Numbered from the stretch's first letter, positions 17,957 to 28,428 are shown. The stretch: 41,769 nucleotides of DNA from Chara braunii (GCA_003427395.1 BFEA01000713.1:349960-391728); one strand, 5' to 3'. Program-made: numbers and translations. Notes: generated from the sequence alone by a model not told the origin.

Positions 17957-20107
17957 TCACCCTACTACTCCCTTTTCTGTCCACGATCTCCCAAAGTTAC
18001 CTTGCGTCCCATTAGTTATCAACAGTTCGCCTCTCGAGTCTCTGATGCATAGGTTCTCGAAGATGATATGGGTCAGCACCTCCTGTTTCGTGTGTGGTTC
18101 GCATAACGTATCCGGCATCACCTTCTTCCAGGCGAGCAGTACTGCACCCCATAATTCCGACTCCATACGCCTTCTGAGGTACGACCCGATCCACACACAA
18201 GCCCAAACGTCTGCTAGACGGGTCAACTGCCACTCCCTGCTGAGAATCCTTTCTGCCAATGATATCCAATGTATATCCCTTTCATTTGTGATGGCGCGGA
18301 CTACCCATCTCGCCAACATGGCTGTGTTCCTTCTACCTGGGTCCATCATGCCCAGACCTCCTCCTTGTCTGGGAGCACAGATTAAGTCCCAGGCAACCTT
18401 CGACATCACCGATTCCCCTTCCTCTGCATACGGGCCCCAGATAAACTTTGTGGCCTTTCTGCGAACGACCGCTTGTGTCTTCCTCCCTAAGGGTCTCACA
18501 TTTCCCACAAATGAGAGAAGAGCAAACAGAGCCACATTCACAACGAGTGCCCTCTCAAATAAGGACAAATGTGGAGCTTTCCCCCAGACTGACATTCTTT
18601 GTAAAACTCTTGATTGCAAAATTTCCTCCTGCCTAAGTACACACGACGAGAGTGCGATCTAGATGCCTAGGAACCGTTCTGAATCGCCACTACAAATTTT
18701 CTACATTCCCCAATTGACCGCCAGAACAAATCATGAAGGTAGGAAAAATACAAATTTTGACCAGTTTATTGTCGTCTCTGACAACTCTTCGTACTGTCGG
18801 AGACAGTAACGGAGGGCCGACATTAACTCCTTCGAGTTGGCCGACACCACGAAGAGGTCGTCCACTAACACTTTGACATTACAGGCACGGCGACCCAGGT
18901 CGATGCTCACTATCTGTGCATGATTCCTTATGTTATTCAGTGGGATCTCCAGGTGTACGACGAAGAGTAAAGGGGCCAAGGGACACCCTTGGCGTAGCGA
19001 ACGGGACAACTGAAACTATGTTGAGATGTGCCCGTTCACCATCACCGACGATGTCGACAACGAATACAAGGCCACTACCCAGCTACAGAACATGTCCCCA
19101 AATCCTATCCACCTTAGAGAGGTCAAAACGTAGGACCAGTTCACCCGGTCGTACGCTTTCTCTATAGCTAGCAATAAGACCGCTACATCCAATTCTTCCT
19201 TGCTTACCACCTCCAGCGTTTCGATTGCAGTCACAATGTTGTCGTAGATTGAGCGGCCCCTCACGAATGCAGCTTGGTCGTCCTCCACCAGCTTTGGTAG
19301 GTGTCATCCTAATCTTCGAGTTAGGACCTTGGTCAAAATCTTGTATGACACGTTGAGAAGGGAGATTGGTCTCCAATTCCTAATCTCATTCGTGTCACCC
19401 TTCTTGAACATAATTGAGATGATCCCTCTGCAGGCAGTGGTAGGTAGCCTTCCTCCCATTTGGATTTCATTATAAATCTCAACTAGGTCTTCTCCCACCA
19501 CCTCCCAGTGTTTCCTGTAGAATTTCACCGGAAGTTCGTCCTCCCCCGGGGTTTTCCCATTGGTCATGACCTTTAACGCTTCCTCTGCTTCCTCTTTGGT
19601 AACCGGCTGGTCCAAGTCTAACCGGCCTTGTCTTGAAAGCCTGACCGTTGTATTCTGCTAGTAATTTGAGTGTCAGGAGAGATGCGTATCTGCGCCTTCC
19701 CCTTGTCTTCGCGAGGTTAAGATGTCCCTGTAATACAGCGCTGCATATCTGCATATATCCTGAGGGAGTGTCGCCACCTGTTCGTTTGGTTCGAAGGGGT
19801 GTTTCAACTCTTTCATTGATGTGCCCGTCCTCGCCGGAGCCAACTTCTGAAAGGATTCCTTCGACATCCTGTTGTATACCTCCAGCCCCTTGACCTTGAA
19901 TTTTTCTGCCCACTACTCTGATTTCTCTTGCTGCTTCGTGTCCCACTCCGCTAACCTTCTGGCTCTCTCCTTGCCCCATGTCAATTCCGAGATTGGATGT
20001 TGTTTCATTTTTTCCTCCGCCTGCTGCACTCTCGCCCAACACCTTCGTTCCTCCTTGTTTCTGTTGTTGGCCAGTATGCGGGAAAAGACATCTAGCAGAT
20101 TGGACAA
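17957..20107 (-). pseudogene. LINE-B reverse transcriptase
   Basis: One frame carries the whole polymerase despite stops at about 19913, 19673, 19658, 19304, 19016, 18731, 18680 and 18660. Landmarks: IMFKKGDTNEIRNWRPISLLN, then DQAAFVRGRSIYDNI, then LLAIEKAYDRVNW, then RQGCPLAPLLF, then VLVDDLFVV, then ERFLGI and LSLFERALVVNVAL. Known L1 enzymes have Asp where this copy has Ala in the first catalytic motif (LLAIEKAYD, expected LD.EKAYD). The VDD of the second catalytic motif is retained. With one catalytic Asp missing and many stops, the copy is dead. Confidence 0.85.
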
Positions 20108-21024
20108 AATTCTGATCCCTCTGTCCCACCAGTCCGACAGCAGGGCGAAGTTCCCTTTTTGTCGTTCCAGTACTCATGCATCCACTTAGTAAGTTGTTCC
20201 TCCTGTAGGTTCAAAATATTTAATTTAAAGTATCCCCTACCCCTTGACAGTTCCGAACCCGGATTAAATACCCCGATAATTGGCTTGTGGTCTGAGACTG
20301 GGTTGTTATTCTCTGAAATACTAACGATCCTTTCTCTGATTTTTCCCCCTGTTAGCAAGAAGTCTAATCTCCTCCCCTTACCCTGATGGGAGAACCACGT
20401 ATAGCCCTCCTCCACCGGGTTCAGGGCCCGATATGCGTCCTGCAGTTCCAACTCAGCCATCAAGTCAACCAAAGACAACAGGTCTTTCGGGGCTCCATTT
20501 CTAGTCTAATTGTGTGGGGCGTCTAAGACCATGTTCCAGTCGCCACCAATTACAACCTCGTCTACATCTGGAAGAATCACCCTCAGTTCTTCTAAAAAGG
20601 AACATCTTTCTTTTTGATCTACCGGAGCATAGACCGATACCACCGCCCATCTAAGATTCTCTTGAGACAGAACAATCCAGGCCCACCTGCCCCACAGGTC
20701 AGCATTATAGTCCTCAATCGTAGCATCTAAGTCCTTATGCACCAAGATACCTACGCCTCCTCTCGTTCCCTGTGTTGCAGCCCAAATTTGCGGACCGTCC
20801 CACCATCGCCCCAGTGCTCTAATTTTTTCATTTTTCAGCTTCATCTCCTGCAGACAGGCGATTAACACCTTGTTCTCGTGCATCCAGGACTTGACCCTTG
20901 CTCTCTTACTTCTCCCTGTCGTATCCCTGAACCCCTGAAGATTCCATGAGGCGATTTTAACTTTGACCATTCTGGATCGATGTGTCCTGTTGTCCTTGGA
21001 TGTGGGTTTGGTCGAATCTCCCAA
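20092..21024 (-). pseudogene. LINE-B endonuclease domain
   Basis: APE-type endonuclease that would nick the genomic target for target-primed reverse transcription. Motifs seen in order: KIASWNLQGFR, CLQEMKL (catalytic Glu), RGGVGILVH, VVSVYAPVD, GGDWNMVLD (about 20532-20546), GRRLDFLLTGG and PVSDHKPI. A single TAG at about 20506 interrupts an otherwise continuous frame; the frame then shifts near 20150 before the linker to the reverse transcriptase. The start at 21024 is the first in-frame Met before the domain. Confidence 0.85.
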
Positions 21025-22206
21025 TCTGCCAGGTGGCGGTGTCGGGGCAGAAACCCTGACAAGGGTATCTGCCCGGTGTTTTTAAATGTCGGACGATGTC
21101 CAACCTAGTAAATGGTTTTTCAGGCTTCATAACTTGATGAGGTGGGTTATCTGCCATAAGTCTATTCGAACTTGACCTATGAATAAAAGACTAAAAGTTT
21201 TATAACTTCAATCTGAACACGTGTGGCGTTCGATAGTGATGGCAGTAAGCGGTCGTGCCTCGCCTTTGGCAAAGCCGCGGGAAGGTGAGGGCATGGAAAC
21301 GGTAAAACTAAACCTATTCTACCTAAAATAGTGTCGCGCGGCTGTTAAGTCGCGCGATTCTAAGCCTAAGCGGGCTAAAAAGGGGTCACCGCGATAAGAT
21401 TGGGCCGTAGCGTGAAGGAACAGAGAGCTTGTGGGTCCGCGGGGCTTCGGCGCCACTGACCGCGGGTGATGACGTTAGGGCCGGCCGGGTGGGGCAGGTG
21501 CTAAGGGTGTCGGCTGCCGACCCCGCCTGCCAGCCGCGGCAGCAAGCAGGCTTTCCACAGTCGCAGGGAGTGGCGGCTTCGCTTATTGTTAGAAGCGGCC
21601 GTCACTATCGGGGCCCTGAGAGAGAGAGAGAGAGGGGGTGAGGTAATGTTTGGTGCCCCTTTCGTCAAAAGGGGAAAGATCTGCGTCCGTTTGTTTGGAA
21701 AATGGGTTGCAGATCGTCGCCTGTACCTGGCGACAATTGTGTCCGGGTACAGGCGCGTTGAGCAAGGGAGGGGTAGAAGTCCTTGTTGAACCTGACTCTT
21801 GTTTGACTCTGTGAGCGGCGGCCGTTCATTTTGAACGGTGGGTTGCCCCCTACACAGAAAAACGGGGAGGGTAGGTAAGAAAAAAAAAGAAAGAAAAGGA
21901 AAGAAAAAAAGTAACGGCCGTGAATGTGGCCGCGGCCGTGGAACAGGTGCAGCCCCTAGAAGCTTCTAGGGGTTGATAAGACTGCACCTGTTCAGTTGGG
22001 CATGCAGTCCTAAAATGGCTTGGTACTGCCATTTTGGACCGCGCCTGGCCGTGGATGGCGGCCAGGTGCATTATTAAAGCTAAGGACTTGATGTTCCTAG
22101 TGGAACATCAAGATTCCCAGCCCTCGATCGAAGTACAGATCGAGGGCCAGGCTCAGCCCCGTTTTTTGGTTGAGCCTCAAGTGGCTGCCCACTACTCCAG
22201 CCCAGC

Positions 22207-22214
22207 TATAAAAG
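22207..22214 (+). promoter_or_regulatory. TATA-box-like TATAAAAG
   Basis: A perfect TATAAAAG lies in the loop of the 22197-22223 hairpin, in otherwise GC-rich sequence. If used, plus-strand transcription would begin near 22240 and run through the 54-bp repeats and the 645-bp duplication. This is motif evidence only. Confidence 0.3.
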
Positions 22215-22424
22215 CAGGGCTGGCCAACAGCATCCTCACTCAGTTGAGGTGCTGCCCACATTCTGATTGAATGTGGAGTAGTGAGCAGCATTATGCTGCC
22301 GAGGTGCTGAGAGGTGGAATGGAGTGGAGGTCTGCAGTGGGCACGGAAGTGGAGGCAGCCATAGCCACCACTTCACTTTGTGCTGAGGGAGATGCTGGAC
22401 TGTAGCGGCAGGTTTGCTGACAGG

Positions 22425-22645
22425 CGCGGAAGCCTTGCCGAAATTTTGTGGCGGCAGCGCTGGACTTGACGGCGGCGGCGCGGAAGCGCTGCCGAAATTT
22501 GGCGGCGGCAGCGCTGGGCTTGACGGCGGTGGCGCGGAAGCGCTGCCGAAATTTTGCGGCGGCAGCGCTGGGACTGACGGTGGTGGTGCGGAAGCGCTGC
22601 CGAAATTTTGCGGCAACAGCGCCGGTTTCAACGGCGGTGGTGAGG
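22425..22645. repeat. 54-bp GC-rich minisatellite, about 4 copies
   Basis: The unit contains GCGGAAGCGCTGCCGAAATT and GGCGGCAGCGCTGG. AGCGCTGCCG and CGGCAGCGCT within each unit pair as a 10-bp stem, so each repeat is itself a hairpin. Because 54 is divisible by 3, both strands stay open (AEALPKF...GSAG on plus, PALPPQNFGSASAPPP on minus). Frames on both strands look like a by-product of the repeat and not a selected protein. Confidence 0.85.
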
Positions 22646-22663
22646 AAGCGTTGCTGGTTTTGC

Positions 22664-23955
22664 ACAACGGCAGCGATGTAGTCAGTGAGGGAGTGCTGCC
22701 GGGTTTTGGCACGGCGGCGACAACATTCTTCAGTGAGATCATGCTGCCAGAATTGGCGCCGGCAGCAATATTTTCATTGGGATTATGCTACCGGCATGTC
22801 GACAGCACTATTGTGAGGGAAGATATTGGGGGTCCTCTGCGTCACAGCAGAGACAGTTTTTTGTGTGTGATCAGGAGGTAGTGTTGTGGGGTACCCATGG
22901 TACCGGTTTTGACGATGCAGCGACTAGTGGTCCGCTGTTATTTTTGTGGTATGCAGCGGTTATGGTGGATTTCAGTGTGGCCTGGAGGATGGATTGGCAG
23001 TGGTGCACATTTGGGAATGTGCGGCAGTGGTGCGTGGATCGGCGGAATGAAGAGATCGCTGAGTGGATACACGCAGCACTGACTATGGGAATCGCAGCGC
23101 TTGCGGTTTGCGCCGGCTGAACATCTTTATTTTTTTGGGGCTCGCGGCACCTGCGGGTTTCACCAGGGGCCACCTTAATTTTTTGCGGCACTCGGTGCAA
23201 GCGGGATTTGAGTTTGGGACCGTACGGTGCTTTGGCGGTAACGTGGGACCGTCTGGGACCATTTTGGGACCAGGTGGGAATGATTTTGAAGTTGAGACTG
23301 GCACGTGGTAACGGCAGTGATGTAGTCAGTGAGGGAGTGCTGCCGGGTTTTTGGCACGGCGGCGGCAACATTCTTCAGTGAGATCATGCTGCCAGAATTG
23401 GCGTCGGCAGCAATATTTTTATTGGGATTATGCTACCGGCATGTCGACAACACTATTGTGAGGGAAGATGTTGGGGGTCCTCTGCGTCACACCAGAGGCA
23501 GTTTTTTGTATGTGATCAGGAGGTAGTGTTGTGGGGTACCCATGGTACCGGTTTTGACGATGCAGCGACCAGTGGTCCGCTGTTATTTTTGTGGTATGCA
23601 GCGGTTATGGTGGATTTCAGTGTGGCCTAGAGGATGGATTGGCAGTGGTACACATTTGGGAATGTGCGGCAGTGGTGCGTGGATCGGCAGCATGACGAGA
23701 TCGCTGAGTGGATACACGCAGCACTGACTATGGGGATTGCAGCGCTTGTGGTTTGCGCCGACTGAACATCTTTATTTTTTTGGGGCTCGCGGCACCTGCA
23801 GGTTTCACCAGGGGCCACCTTAATTTTTTTCGGCACTCGGTGCAAGCGGGATTTGAGTTTGGGACCGTACGGTGCTTTGGCGGTAACGTGGGACCGTCTG
23901 GGACCATTTTGGGACCAGGTGGGAATGATTTTGAAGTTGAGACTGGCACGTGGTG
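22664..23955. repeat. 645-bp tandem duplication, two copies
   Basis: Copy 1 starts near 22664 and copy 2 near 23309; the period is 644-645 bp and the copies are almost identical. Both end with TTGAGACTGGCACGTGGT. Most differences are C/T or G/A. In the stretch 22741-22881 against 23386-23526 the predicted residues differ at about seven sites with essentially no silent change, which argues against protein coding. Confidence 0.9.
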
Positions 23956-24330
23956 TGACTATTGCGAGCGAACGTGGTGATTGGAGATGGTGCGGATCTG
24001 CGAGTTGGGACTACGTTGGGGCAGCTTGGGATATTTTGACCACGTGAAAACTCATTTGAGGGAACACCCTCCTGGAGGGCTATCTTACTTAAGTTGTGTG
24101 GTCTAGATTCTGCTCATTTGAGCACTTGGTGGAGGACGCGGATCGTCATTCAGGAGAAAGGCCACAACTTATGAGTTGTGTGCCGCATATTTTTCTACGG
24201 CGACCATTTTCCTTTGATTGATATATTACCCGGCTTTCTTGAGTGAGTCGGACCAAGCTTCACTCAAGGTCAGTTGAATGACTCAGATTTCCCTTCACAC
24301 TTGTGTGAAACCGCACTCTGCTTGACCTTG

Positions 24331-25616
24331 TTGTTGAATGTTCAAAAGAAAAGGCAGAGGAAGTTGTGTGAGTCATGCATGTGAATGAAAAAGTCTGACT
24401 TGAATATGGGATTGTATTGTTTTCTTTTCCACTTGTTTTATTTGTATGTTGTGCAGGTAGGTAGAAGAAGGCTTGCTATGGAGATTGACTTTGCCTATTT
24501 GGGATGGAGAAAATGATTGTTATATTACTATCTTTCACCTGCCTGCATGACCAACGTACTTGAATTCGGAAATGAGTAATTTTAACTTGTGCCATGAAAG
24601 AAAGATTCTAAAAAAAAGGAAAATGCAGTCAATTGGACTTAGCATTTTCCCAAGATTGACACATTTTATCTGAAATGACCTTCTATATTTATACCTGCCA
24701 AAGTGATTCTCATTCTCTATCTCTTTCAGTTTCTTTATGTATGGGTTACCGAGAACCAAGAAGGAATGAAAATAATTGAAAACCATTTGCAGTGAACGCA
24801 TTCTCTTTTTTTTAGGAAGCATCCAAGGCGGGGGTTCGTATGCTTTCGGAGCCGGCCCTGTTATCGACTTGGAGTGGACCCGACTCGTCGGGGGTGGTAC
24901 TTTGCCGACTCGGTGGTGACGGCCCAACCTCTGAGATCTGGGTCTTCGGGCTCATGCGAGGGGAAGGAGTATCCACAGACCACTTCCTAGAGGAAGAGGC
25001 ATGCAACACGTCAAGCAATGCCCTTGATCAAGAATCATCCACGAAGCAACCTGTCATCGAGGAAGATTGAGAATGTATGGAGACAGACATAGGCGTACTT
25101 AATCATAGGTCGGCTTTAGTTGGAATGAATGACTTCGGCAGCGTGTCTCATCAAGTCAAAATTAAGGCAGCCCGACTACCTTGTCGGCTGCATCAATGTT
25201 ATTACCGATAGTCAAATTCTCGTTGACGATTATATGCTTGTTCTTGTGGAATTCGACCCGGGGTGGTCGGATTGTTCTTGATATCGTGTTGTTGGACGTA
25301 CCATATGATGATTCTGATTCTTTCAGTTATCATTTCATATTGGGCATGTTCCTGTCGACTATGGTCAACTCCTTTTTGTGAAATTATGTGTGGTTGTTAT
25401 AACTTTCTTTTGATTGTGTGTCTAAGGGACTAGGATTAATTTTGTGGTTTTACGCTTGGTTGAGACCGTCCTAGTCGACCGACGTCTGCTTCGTACTTAG
25501 GAGATCAGCGCCCTAAGGAATGAACGACGTTCGGGTCCACTTGGCGTTAACCAACGTGTCTATACTACGACGAACGAGCAAACGCCCTCGGCTAACCTAC
25601 CTCTGCAATTGCATTT
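24331..25616. other. No recognised gene; one possible terminal exon
   Basis: The sequence turns AT-rich. At 24800-24815 a T-rich tract followed by TAG precedes an open plus-strand segment ending in TGA at about 25070 (SGPDSSGVVLCRLGGDG, then SEIWVFGLMRGEG). The acceptor-like start and balanced composition would fit a last exon, but no family was recognised and no upstream exon was found. A second short frame at 25181-25381 (DVPYDDSDSFSYHF) is equally unassigned. Confidence 0.25.
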
Positions 25617-25914
25617 AAAAGCTTTCGCACGTGGGTCGGTAGCTTGGTAGGGATACGCCCCTAAGGGTGGTGACAGCCCCTTAGGGAAGGTAGCTTATGC
25701 CCCGCGGGAACCTATCCTGTCGTAGGGGACCGCAGGATGTACCCGGCCAGAGTGGCGAGGAACGATGCGACCACGCACTGTCTTGGCGGCTCGCGGGATT
25801 AATTATGCATCGTCCTAAGTTGCCTCTTGATGATTTTGTTTTGTTTTACTCCTGCGTGACATGGCCGGGAGGGCCCTCGCTCACGTGGGGGCCGATGCGC
25901 TCGACAGCGGATAA
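25617..25914 (+). repeat. 300-bp dispersed repeat, copy 1
   Basis: Runs from TTTCGCACGTGGGTCGGTAG through CCCCTAAGGGTGGTGACAGC and CCTGTCGTAGGGGACC to GCGCTCGACAGCGG. The same series, inverted, occupies 38882-39197, and similarity stops sharply at both ends. Function unknown. No open frame shared by the two copies. Confidence 0.8.
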
Positions 25915-25928
25915 CGTCGTCTTCACGA

Positions 25929-26090
25929 AGTGATCGTTAACATGGAGAGTTCTTGTTTCTTTGCTTCTGCATCCTAGTCTAGTTTTTTGTCCTTCGGCAT
26001 CCTGGTCTTGACCTCTGTCAGGGCTTCTTCCGTGATCATCAGCGGAGTGATCGTTAACCTGGAGAGTTCTTGTTTCTTTGCTTCTGCAAA
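25929..26090. repeat. Direct repeat, 117-bp period
   Basis: AGTGATCGTTAAC followed by TGGAGAGTTCTTGTTTCTTT occurs at 25929 and again at 26046. The spacing equals 39 codons, and on the minus strand both copies read EAKKQELS-LTIT, so the duplication occurred in frame within the open segment at 26318-25974. Confidence 0.75.
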
Positions 26091-26318
26091 AATCGATAGT
26101 GGTACGAACCGTAAGCCCATCCCCTCCAGCTCCGTGAGTTTGGCCTCCGTTAGTCTTCCGTCGATCAACGACACGTATAATTTTGTCTTGTTGCTGGCCG
26201 GACCAAACAAAATTCTCGGCATAACTACTTGTGAAATTATTCTGGTTGGGAAAGCATTTAAATACAGCATCTTTAGGCAATTTTGAATTTTCTCCGTCGT
26301 CGGCATATCCGAAACCAT
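25974..26318 (-). pseudogene. Unassigned open segment downstream of LINE-C ORF1
   Basis: A 114-codon minus-strand frame (RILFGPASNKTKLYVSLIDG, then LTELEGMGLRFVPLSIFAEA) following the LINE-C ORF1 remnant in the same orientation. After its TAG stop the same frame continues through the second copy of the 117-bp repeat. It may be the ORF1 C-terminal domain, but no family was recognised and homology to the LINE-A ORF1 C-terminus is not convincing. Confidence 0.3.
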
Positions 26319-26834
26319 GTGGCCGAAGATAGTCCACGGTTCCGCTCCTCTTTGCCATCATCCATTATGTGTTCCAAAGTGTTATGCACACGAGTGGGAC
26401 GACGTATTGAGGCATTTTCGTGCTCTGTCCTTAAGTTGAAGCTAGACAACGGTCTCTTGTGGTCTTCTGTCCCGGGGTTGCCATACCCACTTCCTAGCCA
26501 ACGGACTTCTCCGATCCACTTTTTGATAGTCTCGATGTGCCCGAGGGTTCTGGTGTGATTTCTATCTGCGTTGCCGTGCTAAGACGTCTTTGTTTTCCCG
26601 GAGTGTGGAACCTCGATCTTCCTTAGGAACTTGTTGTTGCCCCATCCATCAGTTTGCTTCCTCCTGCTCCTCCTCCACATTCGCCACCGAACGAGTGTTG
26701 CAGGTAGACCACTCCTTGCGCTCCTTATGGTAATGGCTGATTGTCTTGGGTTGCCGGTATCCCTGACCCCGAAGTTGTTGGCCACTGACCCGCCTGTCCT
26801 GGTTGCCCTACTGGTGGGGTCAACCCTTGACCGC

Positions 26835-28185
26835 CTAGTAAGCCCGGCCATAGCGTCGGGTGTATCCCGTTTGATAATAGTCATTCCGTTGTGACACCGC
26901 CCTGCCATGCTGCTTGCAGTCCCCCATATGATGGTACTGTTTCAGGTTGGCCCAGACCACCTCCGTATCCTTGATCTCCCCCAAGTTGCTATGACGGGAG
27001 TCCTCCCGGTATAGCTTGAGGTTGTATAACTTGTATTCCCCCGAAGAGTATCGCCTGCACATCTCTTCCATGTTGATGACCAACCCTGTGCCTCCATGTG
27101 GGTAAAAGGTCGGATTGTTTCGGACTTGCCCCGAATGAGTGACCGCTTTGGGGTTCCCTGGTCTCGCCGGTCTCGGTTCCAACGGACCTTGATAGATGGT
27201 TGCTTGACTCCCTCCAACCACCGAGGCTGCTGACCCTTGCTGCTGCGTTTGATTTCGTCTTGGTTGTCCTGTTGTGCCTCCACCCGAACGTACCCCGCCT
27301 CCCCGTCGGCAATCCTGTTCTGAATGGAAGAATTGTCGGCAAGTCCTACACTTCAGCGAGTTGGCACATGCCAGTTCGATTTCCAGGACATCCCCTTTCG
27401 CCGTTTCCACCCACAACACATCTTTCATGTTCGGTCTCGCCCTCTGGCTCCAAATCAAATCTCGCGTTGACCAGCACCGGTCTGGTGGGGTCTGCGTCCG
27501 TTGGGTGTGCCATGACAATCTTGCCAATTGCCTTCTTTATCTAAGCATATATAAATGGCATATCATCCAGTGACACCCGTAGCGCCATTACCCAAAACAC
27601 TATGTCTTCCTCCTGCCGCCTTAGATCTCTAAACTCTCCCATGGTCATCCATGGTTGGAAGAGAACCATGTACGTCTCTGTTCCTAGTGTTATCTCCACC
27701 TGTCCTTCAATCTTCATATAATCCGCTACCTCTCTTGCTTTTGCTACATAGGAGGCCACCCATGTGCCTTCGATCTTGAGCCTTCCTCTCCGAGTGTTTT
27801 CCTGCAACCTCTCATTCCCTATAATGCATCCATCTTCGAACACACGAACGAGATGATCCTTGATGTTCTTCGCGAGGAATCTGGTTGCTTCCTTAAATAT
27901 GATTGTTACCGTGCATTCCTTTAACCACTTCACTTTAATCTCATTAAGCGAATAGTTTAGTTTTAAACGCACCTCTCTCCCTTCCACCATCATCTCCCCT
28001 GGGTCGATCTCCGTGGGGTATTCTCCGTCCTCATAGCACATCGTTAGCAGGCTTTTGATTCTATCTTTGTCCTCCCAATAATCCCTCCCTTCAAGTTTTT
28101 GGGGTCCCGTGGGTGGAGACCTCCCTGTCCCTACTGGTCCTGGTGTACACTCCATTATTCTTCTCTCTGATTGCCCTCTACTCAC
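26835..28185 (-). pseudogene. LINE-C ORF1: DUF4283-like domain with CCHC zinc knuckle
   Basis: Frame 1 part (28185-27541) holds VTIIFKEATRFLAKNIKDHL and ends MPFIYA-TAG-IKKAIGKIVMAHPTD, which continues in frame to about 27430. A frameshift then leads into LACANSLKCRTCRQFFHSEQ-DC, a canonical CX2CX4HX4C knuckle, followed by a Gly/Gln-rich tail (27300-26835). The order RNA-binding DUF4283 region, VNARFDLE strand, then zinc knuckle is that of plant LINE ORF1 proteins. Role: RNA binding in the LINE RNP. No ORF2 follows within 5 kb; LINE-B's ORF2 at 21 kb is in the same orientation. Confidence 0.7.
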
Positions 28186-28428
28186 TTGCTTCCGTAATCA
28201 ATAACTTCCACCATCATCTCCCCTGGGTCGATCTCCGTGGGGTATACTCTGTCATCATAGCACATCATTAGCAGGCTTTTGATTCTATCTTCGTCCTCTC
28301 AATAATCCCTCCCTTCAAGTTCTTGGGGTCCCGTGGGTGGAGACCTCCCTGTCCCTACTACCCCTGGTGTACATTCCATTATTCTTCTCTTTGATTGCCC
28401 TCTACTCACTTGCTTCCGTAATCAATAC
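27981..28428. repeat. 224-bp tandem duplication at the LINE-C ORF1 start
   Basis: CTTCCACCATCATCTCCCCT starts at 27981 and again at 28205, and the two 224-bp copies remain highly similar through TTGCTTCCGTAATCAATA. Copy 2 therefore repeats the ORF1 N-terminus and its upstream sequence. Many differences are C/T or G/A. Confidence 0.9.

Larger units (their letters stand above)
16233..21024 (-). mobile_element. LINE-B: second L1-like element with poly(A) tail
   Basis: Minus strand: endonuclease (21024-20092), reverse transcriptase (about 19900-18700), C-terminal part with zf-RVT (about 17280-17100), 3' UTR, and a 37-nt poly(A) tail seen as T at 16233-16269. It belongs to a different LINE family from LINE-A: the proteins are only distantly alike and the 3' UTR lacks the conserved core. 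No ORF1 lies immediately upstream; the hairpin tract at 21.3-24.3 kb takes that place. The 5' limit could extend beyond 21024. Confidence 0.85.
21334..24330. other. Hairpin-dense GC-rich tract of unknown nature
   Basis: Perfect or near-perfect inverted repeats follow one another with short loops. Examples: 21334-21340/21351-21357; 21718-21727/21746-21755 (10 bp); 21822-21828/21832-21838; 21941-21952/21982-21993 (12 bp) enclosing a 20-bp palindrome at 21953-21972; 22012-22019/22028-22035; 22041-22050/22060-22069; 22087-22097/22102-22112 (11 bp, 4-nt loop); 22121-22129/22138-22146; 22150-22158/22168-22176; 22197-22203/22217-22223; 22256-22263/22269-22276; 22742-22748/22761-22767; 23005-23011/23016-23022; 24163-24169/24174-24180; 24238-24246/24260-24268; 24294-24300/24303-24309. 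No protein family was recognised. It could be a structured non-coding RNA locus, an unusual mobile element, or the 5' region of LINE-B. Confidence 0.7.

Noticed and set aside
17518-18662. Plus-strand open frames at 17518-17928 and 17871-18662
   Set aside because: Antisense shadows of the LINE-B reverse transcriptase and C-terminus, which carry the recognisable motifs on minus.
22236-22881. Gly/Ala-rich and Pro-rich proteins on opposite strands of the 54-bp repeats
   Set aside because: Both strands are open because the repeat length is a multiple of three. The duplicated part shows no silent-site excess. No signal for real coding.
21180-24050. LTR retrotransposon with the 645-bp copies as LTRs
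   Set aside because: The copies are directly adjacent with no internal region, primer-binding site or polypurine tract.
21334-24330. CRISPR array
   Set aside because: The hairpins differ in sequence, there are no constant repeats with unique spacers, and the context is eukaryotic.
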